Position numbers and translations under genes: made by a program. A model generated the notes under the pieces. The model searched no databases. It had not been told where the DNA came from and saw nothing but the letters and a program-made list of their open reading frames with translations. A stretch of DNA of 64,000 bases from Liolophura sinensis (lineage: Eukaryota; Mollusca; Polyplacophora; Chitonida; Chitonidae): NCBI RefSeq assembly GCF_032854445.1, contig NC_088301.1, positions 36,133,187-36,197,186 of the forward strand, read 5' to 3'. Each line of letters opens with the position of its first letter. Position 1 is the stretch's first letter. Positions 11,748 through 24,310 of the stretch are shown in pieces.

Positions 11748-11891
11748 ATGGATCTTGACGTGATCTGGCATTACCTTGGAGAGTTTGGGATATATCAGAG
11801 ACAAGTTTATGTCCTTCTTTGCTTCTCGATATTTCCCACGGCATTTCACACCTTGTCTGTCGTGTTCATAGCAACCACTTCCCAGATACAG
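11748..11891 (+). pseudogene. Orphan first coding exon of an SLC22-like transporter
   Basis: ATG at 11748 opens 48 codons: MDLDVIWHYLGEFGIYQRQV, then a TM1-like stretch (VLLCFSIFPTAFHTL), then a good donor (cag|gtaaag). It lines up residue for residue with exon 1 of the complete SLC22 gene at 17838-17980 ([16 protein letters not shown]), roughly 40 percent identical. An acceptor-like tttgcag near 11656 suggests a 5' UTR join. It is 144 nt long (phase 0) while the functional exon is 143 nt (phase 2), so splicing to exon 2 at 19617 would hit a stop after six codons. No further SLC22 exons are visible between 11892 and 17837. It is most simply a remnant of a tandem duplicate; an unusual alternative first exon is less likely. 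Confidence 0.7.
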
Positions 11892-12009
11892 GTAAAGCAT
11901 TTCCTGTTTGGCTTCTAACGCCCGTTTAGGTGATATTAAATGATATTAACAAGATCACTTAGTCAGTATAACATCAAAATATACAATATAAAGACTATTA
12001 ACGTAGTAT

Positions 12010-12105
12010 AAACAAACGACGGTGTTATAGTTGCATTTGGTAACACGTTTTACCGGTGAAATTCGGCTTTTTGTCAATTTATTTCCGTCAGGGTTTTATT
12101 CCGAT
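12010..12105 (+). repeat. Dispersed repeat R3, copy 3
   Basis: Diverged copy sharing 'ggtgttatag', 'accggtgaaattcgg', 'ttgtcaattta' and 'tcagggttttattc' with the other R3 copies. From here to 13594 nothing else is supported. Confidence 0.6.
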
Positions 12106-13594
12106 GTCACACGTGGAAAAGTAGTCCGAATATTCGGAATGTCGGTGCCATATCAACATAACATCTGACGCTTGGTTAGTTTCTAGCCAGAGAGCCTAAG
12201 ATTTAAAAACGCAAGGTAAGGTCACGTTTTCATAACTTGCTGAAGTGAGCTTGCGAACCTTAATTCAATAAAAAAAACTCTTACTTTATCCCTAAATTAT
12301 TATTCTCCATTTTTACTTTCCACTGGTTAATTCCGACATTGAGGACTTCTTCATTTGTCATTGAAAAACCGAGTCCCCTCGTATTTAAGTTTAAAACACT
12401 AACTAGAATTAGCCAAACTGTCAAGCAGTGCGATAGTCCCTTGGCAGAATACTCAGATACGTGGGAACGTAACTTGCTAGGCCTACATGTTTCAGATCTC
12501 GGCTTTTCCTAACTATGTTTGATACTACAATCAAGTAAATAAATGTTGAAGCCATGCAATATCAGTTGATTTTTTCTTTGTTTCTTTAATTTTGGTATGG
12601 TGAGCTGTTGTCAGGAGAGTTAATAAATGATTTGTCTTAAAGGAGGCGGCCCTTAACTTAAATCTGTTTACCGTAAACCATGTATAGATAAAAAAAACCG
12701 ACTTTCACATTCAGCGTTCGGCCCTTTCCGCTACGCATAGCCAAATACTGCGGACGCGAAAATGGCAGACACACTCGACCGCCAACTATGGTGTTTCTTT
12801 TCTCGGGTAGACAATCATATAAATCCGCAAAATGACGGAGCATATTATGGTATAGCTATTATTCCATCTGTAGATCCTTGTTCAAATTATATCACCAACT
12901 GTTAATTGCAGCTTTAATTTTCTGATATATACATGGATCTAGCGGTCCGCCCTGGTCACTGGGACAACAAATTTTCAGGTACGGACATGCCAAAGCGTTA
13001 TATACAGAGAGCTATCAAAAAGGATAATAATACTAATCTGTATGAATAAGCGTAAAATCAAATAATATAATGCAGTTCATTATGTACATTAAACATGGCA
13101 TTTTGAAATAAAGTATAACAATTCATGGTTAATTAACACTCAAGTGTTTTTTTTCAAATGGTCAAGATCTATGGCCGATGGCATTCATTCAGATCAGATT
13201 GATACTTATTAATAAACAAAGTTTCTTTAACGTCTAACAAAGCCTGATTTCCATCCTGAACTTTGTACATTGGAAACACTTCGAAAGACGGTGTTAAAGA
13301 GAGATAACATTGTCTAATGTGTTGACTAAGAAGAAAACAGTGATTTTCACTGAAAATCTGTTGTCTGTGTACAGTTAGCCTGGATCAAAAATGTCTTGTC
13401 TTTCCAATGTATTGTTTGACACACCCCTGGCATATTTACAGGATCTCCAACGAGTGATCCTGTGTATCAAATTCATTAAACGAATGTTTGACTCAAGTTT
13501 AATAGATTTGATATTACAGAGTCACGAATTTTGAGATTCTGTGTATTCCATACTTGGAAAATCGAAAAAAGTAGAGGAATATTCGGTTTTGAAC

Positions 13595-14165
13595 GTTGAA
13601 TCTATGCGTCCGAACACACTTTCGTATACCAGCCGTCAACCAGTACCGACGTTCTAGGTCAATTAATCTCAAGACCAATTCCCAAAACGACGTATAACAT
13701 AAACCACCAAAGAATATATAAGTATATAAAGTACATAAATAGGACGGAATCATCTAAAGAGAAGCTGTCAACAGTTTTCAGTGATCTTAGAAAGACACAC
13801 GGTATGTTCTAGGCGACTGAGTGAATCAGTATTCAAATGGTATATCATGCCAGTATATAAGTTGTCGATAACTTAATATGTATCTCAATTGCATTATGAT
13901 AGCAACTCCTTTAGCCCCGGGTTAAATGGAATTGGACACCATCATGAAGCAGAGCGCCAGAGATTCTGCACACTCTGTCCATATTTACTTACAAGAGAAT
14001 TATACTCACTGTAAAGCTTAAGAAACTTGGAGTGAAGGCGTTTGATGGGATAACCTTGGCACACTAGTTTTTGCAGCAATAACTTATGATGTTGACTGAA
14101 ATCGTCACACAACACACAGGATCTAAGAAATGCTACAAGGCGAGATATATACACGCCTTATGCAG
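13595..14165 (+). repeat. Dispersed repeat R1, copy 5 (near full length)
   Basis: Begins with the R1 5' signature ('tctatgcgtccgaacacact', 'tcgtataccagccgtcaacc') and runs through 'aattcccaaaacgacgtata', 'aggacggaatcat', 'aggcgactgagtgaatcag', 'gaagcagagcgccagag', 'gagaattatactcactg', 'aagcttaagaaacttgga' to 'gcgagatatatacacgc'. About 570 bp, so close to the full family length. No intact ORF. Confidence 0.75.
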
Positions 14166-16299
14166 AACATTTCGGTATATTGCTGTCCAAGTGAGGGTAA
14201 TTTAAGATGTCAGGATTGAAACTAGCCCTCTTGCCAGAACTTTGAGGAGGAGGAAACTATGGGTTGGATCATACAATTCGTCAATTTTTAAACCAAATGT
14301 GCAAGAATCTAACAACTACATTGTAATTGTTTAAAAAGCATATTTCAGCTTTAATATGCCTTAAATGTGGGAAGGTCTGACAGCTCTAGCTTTAGCTAAT
14401 AGCTCTATGTGATATTGAGGTGTTCTTTTGCTCTACGACAAATATTGCAAGAGGCCCAGGAGTGCTCTTCCTGGTATGACAGAATGACAGAATAGAAAAG
14501 AATAGTTTTTCATGTGGGAACCTATCAAGCATGGCTGATGCGTCAGTTTCTTTACCATAGATCTGAATTGTGAAGTCAGTGTTTTAGAATGCTTAACTAG
14601 AATTCCATGTCTCCAGAGCATTTTGAAGAGATAGATGGCACAACTAAAAATTATAATCTATCAGGTGGGAAATTCCAGAGACTTTGAAATAAGTATTCAT
14701 AATCCACTGGAGACAGTAACTGATAGACTCTGACATGATCTTACCTGATGCAGAGGCTGCCCATGGCAAACACTGGTCTTTCCCTTCCATTAGCGTTTGT
14801 CTAATCGTTACCTACACAGGGACAATGCCCGTTCGCCAGACATTTGGAACATTCGTGTTTGTGGACGTTTAGACCTCACAGTTTCCAAATTTGAGAAATT
14901 TACAGCAAATGATATAATGTCATTTCTTCCTTTATAGTTTGGAAGAAATGGTTATATTTCAGCCTTATGGCGCTTGGACAGAAATTTGAGATGCCACATT
15001 GGCTTTTAGAGTGCAGTCTCCAAAGCCCATTTTGAATATTGCTCTAGTCTAATAACTAGGTAGCTCGCACTTTACGGAAATTTTCATCGTAAAATCTGGC
15101 CTAAATTAAAGCATTGATTCAGTACGCGAACAGTGCTGCTATACTTGATGACTCCCGTGATCTAATGAGGATATTTGAAAGAGTTGAGAGACATAAAAAA
15201 TGTCAATAGCTTACAACCGCTGTGTGATACTGTTAACGGTCTGTTCTTTAATATGTGGAGTAACACTAACCACCATTTGAGGGTAGGTTGATTGTTCATC
15301 CTCTTCACGAAGTAATAAGGATCCAAAATATACATATTCATTTGAAAATATTTAGGACAGAAGATGACACAAAGTTGGGAGAGGGCAGGTCTCCCGTATC
15401 AAAAGTCTCCTTATCCTAATAAGCCCAATGATTGTGCTTGGTATGGATCCTTGGGCGCAGAGGTATCGATAAATGGTGTCAAGGAAGGTGGCACAGGTTA
15501 CACATGCGCACTTCGGGCAATCGAGTCCAAGATTGGCCTTCGAGCTGGAGAGTGAAGGAGCACTGATTGGGTAATACTGTCACACAGACATTTTAGTTTG
15601 TTCATGAATAATAAATTTCTGCACTGGTAGATTGCACTCAAAACAAATGTATCAGAATTTTTGTCTGTTTTGGATAGAACTGAAAACTTTTTTGCCAGTG
15701 TTACTTCCCGGCGTCCACCGCGAAAGTTTGATATATATTTTTGAGGTTGAAGTTGACAAATTTACTATATAAATAAGTAAGGAAAATCAATACCCTTATT
15801 TTGAGGTAATTAAGCCCAAATATTGACAGTTGGTTCGTTCTTATGTGTGTTTGTGCATGAAATTGGAACAGAAGATTTAGAATTTTATAATCACTATATC
15901 CCAAGGTATTTGTTGGTAATCAAAGTCCTACACATCAAAAGTTCCTTTTAGCGTCAATTAAACCGTTCTTAGATGGATTTACACATTGACTTGAGAGTAC
16001 AGAACTGCTTTAGGTGATAAGGTTGTTATGTGGAACATTTAGAATAAGTGTCATCCTCGTACTCCACCGTAACCGATAACATTAGTGTTGTTGTGCTTTG
16101 AACACGACCCCCAGAGGATCTGTGTTCAATATGTTCCATGTCACGTGTCAAATCTTTCATGTTCGTACTACAACTGCAGTTGTTTTCTATATTCAGTTTT
16201 AATTTTTGTTCCATGCATAGACACAGAATATAGGTACAGTTGGTATCCAAATTGACAGTTTCTCTTTGTCTACTATCTTTGACACTTGAATCAAGCGTG
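14166..16299. other. Intergenic, no gene supported
   Basis: AT-rich DNA between two R1 copies. Only short chance open frames are present, none with domain similarity or paired splice sites. Confidence 0.5.
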
Positions 16300-16720
16300 A
16301 CTTGAATCTATGCGTCGAAACAGACATTCGTATACCAGCCCTAAGTAATTACAGGGCCAATCCCTTAAACGACGTATAACAAACAACCAAAGAACTAAGA
16401 AAGATATAAAGTACGAAAATAGGACGGAATCATGCAAAGAGAAGCAATTAACATTTTTTAATGAAAGACGCAAGGTATGTTCTGGGCAACTGAGTGAAAT
16501 CAGTTTTCACATCGTGTATAATGCTAGAATATAAGTTGTCGATAACAAACTATGTATCTCATTGGATGGGCCTTGTTTACTACTGTTCATATATCCAACG
16601 TGGCGGTCTAGCTCAGCGCAATGAATGTACAGCCTCTAACCACCCGATTGAGCGGAATCAGACAAATACTATATGGCGAGATATGTACACGCATGGCGAG
16701 ATATATATGTATATTGCTGT
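16300..16720 (+). repeat. Dispersed repeat R1, copy 6
   Basis: Opens with 'tctatgcgtcgaaacagaca' then 'ttcgtataccagcc', and continues through 'ggccaatcccttaaacgacg', 'aggacggaatcatgcaaaga', 'ggcaactgagtgaaatcag', 'ataagttgtcgataac' and 'tatatccaacgtggc'. The 3' half is shortened relative to copy 5. Confidence 0.75.
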
Positions 16721-17194
16721 CCATGTAAGGATAATTCACAATTTTAAAAATGACACTATCTCGCTTGTCGTAAATTCTGTGAGAGAGGAAGCCGGTTTGG
16801 TCTTTGTACAAATATAGATAAGATAGAGGTATAGATTGAGTCCGAGCTAACTCAATTGTTTTGTATATGCTATATTAGTTTTTTGTGGATACATAGATAT
16901 GGATGTGATGATGTGTCGGGCATTTCTGTGGTTGCTACAGTAACTATACTGCTAATATCTACCCAGTATTTACTATATGAATGTATTGGTTAAACCTGAA
17001 CCCTTGTTTTCTGATTTAAAGTTCAAGTTTTATACTGTGAAGTAAGAGTGCATGAAGTTTCAGACAAACACGACACCTAATACATAAATGATTTGATGTT
17101 TATTTATTTTTTTATTTTTATTTTAGCAGTTTAACATGTATTCTAACAGTACAAACATTCTTACCTTTGTTCTTGTTGCACAAATGACTTTAAA

Positions 17195-17535
17195 CTGCAG
17201 TCTACCTATGGTCCCAGTGGGAAATTATGTAATTATGTAGCCTGCTGTCGTTACGTCAACGGTGATAGCTTCCAAAACAACTGGGGGTGGGGGGGGGGAT
17301 GACCTCGAATGGCGGAGCTTAACTGGTCCCGGGATCCCAGTAAGTTCATAGATGACGTCCTTCCGGAAAATTTCCTACCATGAATGGAAAATCTGCATAA
17401 ATAAGAAAGGCTACTAAATGATATAAAATATGCTTAAAGAAAGATTTTTTTTTCTTGTGTCAGCTTTCTTCAGTTCTCTTAAAACACTAATTTTTTCGAT
17501 TTTGTGTTCCTTTTCATGTACCCTTTAACTGCATG
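17195..17535 (+). repeat. Dispersed repeat R5, copy 1
   Basis: Shares with 61370-61705 the ordered blocks 'gtagcctgct', 'acgtcaa-ggtgatagct', 'ggggg' runs, 'actggtcc', 'gcataaata', and a pyrimidine-rich stretch ending 'ttcatgta-ccttta'. It contains a short poly-G run near 17283-17298. It lies just upstream of SLC22 exon 1 and may overlap that gene's 5' region. Confidence 0.55.
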
Positions 17536-17837
17536 CATGTACATGCATGCACATATCTACAATAAAACAGTATTGTTTTATGATTCACAAGAGATAGTGC
17601 ATGTCATTTGTGTCGGTCAAATGCATGTCATGACATGAGGATGGACGCATTTAGAAAACTTGGTAAAGCTGTCTATATCTTAGATTGACCCCATCTGTTG
17701 GTAGATGGAATTCTCTCAGTGCAGGGGAAAGATTGCAAATTTAATCCACGGTGAACAACGCAGGGCCGTCAGTTTAATCAAGTTGCTGTTGAGCCTTTTG
17801 CCATTCTTAACGTGGCAAATTAGCTGGCTGGTCATTG

Positions 17838-20800
17838 ATGGATTTTGATGAAGTGTTCGAGTTGCTGGGAGAGTTTGGGCCTTACCAGAAAAGAATATAC
17901 TTTTTCCTCTGTGTGCAAGTGATTGCTTGTGCATGCCAAACATTTTCAGTGATATTTACCGGTGCTATTCCTCACTTTAGGTAAGAGTCTTTGACAATCC
18001 CAACTAAAACAAAATCCACATTGCGTCGGTCAAGTTCAGAGTTATTTTTAAGTCTACCATTTAAAGTCACATGTTAAAGCGGCTCTTTGCAATTTTTTAT
18101 GTAAGGTTTACATTATTTCGCTACCGACCGTTTTCAGAATATATGTAGGCTTTTTACACCACACAACGGATTTAAAGATATCAGCATTTAACTCTACATG
18201 TAAATGTGGCATTGCATCCATATAGTGCTTTATGGATCTTCCATTACTAAATGACATCTTTTTGTTTCACATCAAAATTACTGATAATATAAAGCTCTCT
18301 TATTGTGTCAATTTAGCTGCAGTTCCTTTCACCATATTACGCAGTTTGTATTGTTTCATAATAGCCTTTTAGAGGCTGGAAGTGAAGGTCATTGATAGCA
18401 ATGTTACCGATTCTTGACACACCGAGTACGCTAAATCTTTTCATTTTATTCTGTGACAGAAAAATATGTCCATTGTATTTTCTTTCATTTTAATTATAGT
18501 AAAAACTATTCCCTTTACCACAATAGCAATTACAATTAAAAGGTAAAACAGAGAGAGCTGTTCACGTCAGCAACGTTGTTGGGTGAAATTCGCGAATCAA
18601 AAGTCCCTATAACAGTGACACGATACGAACTACCCGCACATGTACATGTATGTGATACATTCAAACAGACCATAATTATATAGATATATATGAACAGCCA
18701 CAAACTGTCGCACTTCTGATGTATACGTGCACGTCCACAGCTAAAATCCAATTTCGCTATATTATTGGAGTAATAAGTATTATGATCAGCGCGTACCAAA
18801 CTTCAGAAATGAAAACCTTAAAGTTAGATATATTATCCTATGTTAGTTGCACCCACTGGGCAGATGTTCATCTTTAATTAAAATTCAACTATAAAGCATT
18901 CCCATGTAACAAACTAACAGAATATGAATAAATGATTAGTATTTTAACATTAACTGGATTTAAAAGCATTTTTGAGATCTTTGTCTAAAACGAAGTTACC
19001 AATTGCACGGGGTGTTTTTTATATCGATCTTCCCCACTAATGTTGCAATAGCATTTGATGCAATAGTGACTAGCCTTCGTCCACAATTATTGTATCTGTT
19101 GCCCAGTACTCGTTTTAATGGCCTCTTTTTGGCGTCTGTCTTATCAGTAAAACTTGTACCAGAGTACATGGTAATTGTTCCTGTAGTTAATCACCCAGTC
19201 GAAAATGGATTCTTACTTAAATTATTTTCTTAGAAGTTGCAGAAAGGTGAATTTTGAAGGGTGCATTTTCCTCTAAATGACAGTATTTTTCAGTTAATAA
19301 TTCATTTGCTCCTATATTGAAACATTATCTCGAAATAAGTCCTACTTGAAACTTTAAGTAAAAGCAAGTTTGTTTAGTTTACTTCCTTTTGAAATGGAAT
19401 CTTTTAATGAAGTTATTATTTCTTCACTATATTTCAACACACGTTCCAGCACTGCCTATACAGGATATAACAATGAGGTATAGTTTCAAGAACGCTTACC
19501 TAAAAAGCCGAGTTTTGTTTGGTAGAATTTATAACAATACTTCAGGACTTGTATACTACTAAGACCATTCTTATCAATCACTTATACATCAGTTTCCGTT
19601 GTCCTGGTTTTTGCAGATGCTCAATCCCTGGTCTTGACAATGACACTTACGAGATTCAAGATGAGAATCACCAGGAGTTGGTGGACGCTTACATCCCAGT
19701 GAAGCTGGGGAAATTAGGGGAGGAGTACCAATCCTGTTCTCTCTACAACCATTACAATACTTCCGTCGGCAACTGGTCTACCGTTGGTAACCTCACACAA
19801 GATGCCTGTTACGATTGGGTCTACGACAAAAGCATATTTAGAACTACAGTCACGGAAGAGGTTAGATGCATTATTATATGTTCTACACGCAACAGGTAAA
19901 TCCACCTTGCGTTAGATAGATATTTATTGGGAAATGACATCTGTGTCGAGAACAGTATGGAGATTTTGCCAGATGGTACTCTCAATTTGCAAGCCGACAA
20001 AACCACACATCCTTTATTTGATTGCTTTGTAACCATAGTGTTTATTGAGTTTGATCGACTTAGAAACTTACTGTAAAAAAAAAACAGCTGCCTGGAGACC
20101 ATTGCGTTAGTCTTTAATCACGGCGCATACACAAATGACCATAAAGTGAAAAGCCGTGATTGAATCTACATTAGTTGATAAATATACCTCGCCGCATTGA
20201 AATTACCCTCAAACTTTTATAGATTGCTCTATTTTTCAATAACAGGCTCTCGACAATTGATCGAAGTTAGCAATCATTATGAATGCAGCGATACATTGCT
20301 TAATCTCGTGAATGGATGATACATGTAAAATTCAAAGAAAATATGGGAGCTGCGAGAAATCAAAAGTCATAATATTTCAGACACATTTCAGAATGAACAC
20401 ATTAATCAGTCATAACGATCTCTTTTTTTTTAGATGGGACTGGTCTGCAATAACATAGTTAAGAGGTCACATCTGCCTATGTTTTACATTCTTGGAAGCT
20501 TATTTGGTTCATTTGGAATTGGAACACTGTCGGACTGGTCAGTATACAACAAAAAGTTAGAGTCTGTGCCAACTTATCTTCTAAACTGTTTAGACGCCTG
20601 ATAAAATTTGGCACACATTCGTTGATAAGCTCTTTTCTCGAAAAGCTATGATAAGGCGTAAAAATGCGTAATACCGGTCAGATGAACCATCTGGCCTTTT
20701 TTCAGTATATAAATTGGCAATAATTCTCAACAATTCTAACAAATGTTTTAGCTCATTGTTTTTCTACCCCAAGGTTTGGTCGGAAGACATTGCTGTATAT

Positions 20801-23800
20801 AACAATAATCGGCCAGCTGGTGGTGGGGACTGCGTCTGCCTGGGTAACCAACTTTACAGCCTTGGCCCTATGCAGGTTTATGCTAGGGATATCTGGGGTG
20901 GGGTGTTTCCTCGCCGGTTTTTCATTGGGTATGTTATATTTGGGCTATGAAGCTAGTCTTAAAACGAAACGTTTAATAGCTTTAACGTTACTATCTGTTT
21001 ATTAACTACCAGCTGATCTGTAAGCAACAGATATCGAGACAAAGGACCCAGATTTAGGGGTCAGTGGTCAGTAGGGCGGAGTCTGCATTTTATCGATAAT
21101 TCTTTTATCACCATGGTCAGTTTATTTATCAGTATTGATAAATATGACAGATCGATAGATATCGACAAGCCTCTTGGCAGATGTTTTTGAAGATGTTAAC
21201 ATAATCATAATGTATTAATAAATACACTGAAAAAGTAATTTCATTAACCAGTTCAGTCTAAATGACAGATAATAGCGTCTGTAACCTTCAATGATGAAAT
21301 TACAGCATTGTTTCCCTTGTCGCAAAAATATTTCGCTTACATGACAGTGCTCAAGCTTATCCGGCGAATGGACCGGACACTGTCCAAGTAAAACCATCCC
21401 ACCTCACAAAGCATATTAACTATTCCACATAATTACTCACGAAATTTCCAATCTCGTACTTCTAGTATTAATGTTCATATGCAAAACACATATCTCGGCT
21501 TATATCTCATGCATATTGAAAGCAGGGGGATTAAACTTCGAGGAAATGATTCGTACTTACCAGTGCTACGAACATGTAAGAAATTTATTTCATATTTGGT
21601 CATCGATCTCAGTAGAACATTAGAACCATTTTCAAAGGTTTGTCCCCGCTAAATGTCACAGAAGCACTTGACAATATACGACATATTTTTTCAGGGATGG
21701 AACTGGTGGCACCCTCCAAACGGGTTTGGACTGGTATTATCATAGAAGTATTTTACACATTCGGTGAAATGCTCTTGGCTGGCGTGGCCTATTTTGTCCG
21801 AGACTGGCGTTACCTTCAGATGGCCATATCCCTCCCAGCAATTCTCTTCCTACCGTACTGGTGGTATGTTTCAATATAACCTCATACATATTCACTGTAG
21901 AATGTTTACACAAAACACAATGAAATAGTTTATGATATATTTTAGCATAAATCTCAAGCGACCATTTGCCAGTTATCGCACTGTCGTCGATGCTCTAGTT
22001 TTGTTATAGGATCATACCCGAGTCTCCGAGATGGCTGTTGACCAAAGGGCGAAGAAAACAGGCGTATGCCGTCATACAGAAGGCTGCCGTGGTTAATAAA
22101 GTCCGGTTGCCCCCTGGTTTACTGGACAGACAAGTACAAGTGAAAGAAGCCCCCAAATCAAAGATCTGGCTGCTCTTTTCACGGAAAATCCTACTTGTCA
22201 GATCTGTCGTGCTCTTCTTTAACTGGTAAGAAACCAATCTAACATTTACTACGAAATAGTGGTCCTAATGTATGGTCAGAAATATTGTACATCATGAGTG
22301 TTACTTTTAATTCCTTAATTACATTACCTATTTTGGTACCAATATTCAAAACCAAAACCCCAAGTAAACAAGTATTGAACCCATATACTAAGACATACAG
22401 CATTCGCCAATGACTTCCGAGAAATGAAGTCCTTGATACAGACATGAAAAGGAATATGTAAGTATAGTTGGAAATTGCAGTTCTTGATACCTGGACGGGA
22501 AGAAGAACAAAAAAAAAACAAGAAAAGGAAAACAAGAGAAAAAAACAACATCAAAAACAAAACAGTAAAGACCAAAGAAAAGCCCACCACGTAAGTTATT
22601 CACAACAAGGCAGAGGCGCTAAATATTGAGTACTCCGAGTTGGGGGTTTTAAACCAGATGCTAACAGGAAAAACATACCCTCTTGCTTGACGTTCGATTT
22701 CTCGTGGGCGAGCTCTTAATATACAGTATGTCTGTTGTCTTCACTGTGGGGTTCGGGTGAGACCCGACTATAATGAAATATGTCCACACTGAGATTTGTG
22801 TGGTAAAAGGAAACACCGTGGTGATACGACTGAAATCATGTTGACGATGACATCAATTTTCAAATAAGCAAAAAAAACCCAGTAATTATGGGAGTATATT
22901 CAGCAAAACCTAAATGTATTCTGTTCCTCCTTCAGGTGTGTTTGCAGTTTGGTATACTATGGTCTCACTTTGAACAGCGGCTACCTATATGGTGACCTTC
23001 ACCTTAACTTTTTCCTGTCGGTTTTGACGGAGTTTATTTCTTACTGCCTCTGCATCCCACTGCTGGATCGACTGGGTCGGCGTACCCTTCACTGCTCCGC
23101 CATGTTGACCAGCGGACTGGCCTGCTGTTCCACTATACTCACTGTACTATACTTGCCCGAAGGTGGGTACATTGTTAAGTGTGAACAACCTTTATGAAAC
23201 TTCAGAACACCTTGATAATTACAAAAATTAGATACATTGTATAAGATTGCTACAAATGTCACAGCAGATTGTATAACCAATGCAAATCAGATTTTTAAAG
23301 TATTGAAGTTTGTCTTTTATTTAACACTCAGATCGCCAATGGGTCACCACCATATTGGCTATGGTTGGAAAGCTTGGTGCATCCGCTGCATTTGCCGTAG
23401 TTTTTATTTATTCGTCTGAGATTTTCCCAACCATTTTGCGGAGTGGTGGCGTGGGAATTGGTTCTATGTTTGCCAGGATCGGGGCGCTCGCTGCTCCTTA
23501 CATTGCTGATTTGGTGAGCGTTTAGTATCTAGCTCAGTGAATTCAACTGATTACTGCAATTACTTGTCAACATTACAAAGTAAAGAAGTTTGAAAAGTAA
23601 CAGATGTGCTCCAATGTTGCAAACCCAGTAAACAACACATCGACTAAACATAGCATTTCTTCTCTTTCCGAAGTATGTAAATCATCTTTCTTTTCTCCTA
23701 TAGACTGTGTGAGAAGTTGCTTATTTGAACATTGATGTCATCGTACAGTACATGTTTTTGCATTCAGGGAGTTCTGATTGGTGGAAATCTTGGGTTAGGA

Positions 23801-24310
23801 CTTCCGCTCTTGGTGTTCGGTCTTGGGTCTGTGGCTGCTGGGGCTGCAGCCTTAACTCTACCGGAAACACTGAATCGCCCTCTACCAGAGACCATTGAAG
23901 ATGCAGTAAACTTGGGAAGGTAAGGTTCCACCTGTAGATATATTGCTACTTGCCATAGAATCTGAATACATTACATTAACGTTAACAATTTCTCAATTAA
24001 ATAACCCCATGCCATTAAAAAATATTTATTTTTACATTACATTACTATGCTCAAATCTCGATTCATAACTCTTTATAAGTGTAAGTACTTGCAGTTTCAG
24101 AAACATATTGGTCATTATAAAATATCTCAGATTTGAGCTATAAATGAACTAAAAATTATCATGCACGAGGCTTGTACTAAAACGTGTTTGTTTTGTCTGA
24201 ATAGGAAATTTTCGTCCGAAAGGAATGGCACATATGATGTCCATTTCATGGAGCTAACTGTCCTGGACATTGGTACCAGTGTTGAGGATACGGAAGAGGA
24301 CTTACATTAA
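17838..24310 (+). CDS. SLC22-family organic ion transporter, complete, 10 exons, 565 aa
   Basis: Exons 17838-17980, 19617-19860, 20434-20537, 20774-20928, 21695-21863, 22010-22225, 22936-23162, 23332-23513, 23768-23919, 24205-24310 total 1698 nt with consistent phases and GT-AG introns. This is a plasma-membrane 12-TM major-facilitator carrier of organic anions, cations or zwitterions. Visible in order: LGEFG near the N terminus, TM1, a large extracellular loop (about residues 49-128) with several Cys and N-glycosylation sites, SDWFGRK ending at 168, PESPRW at 275-280, YYGLTLNSG at 351-359, LDRLGRR to 393, [11 protein letters not shown] from 449, and LPET in the tail. Residue 468 (FARIG) is Arg where OCT-type carriers have a substrate-binding Asp, as in OAT and OCTN members, which argues against a classical OCT. 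An ATTAAA lies about 20 nt after the stop. The length is normal for the family. Confidence 0.93.
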
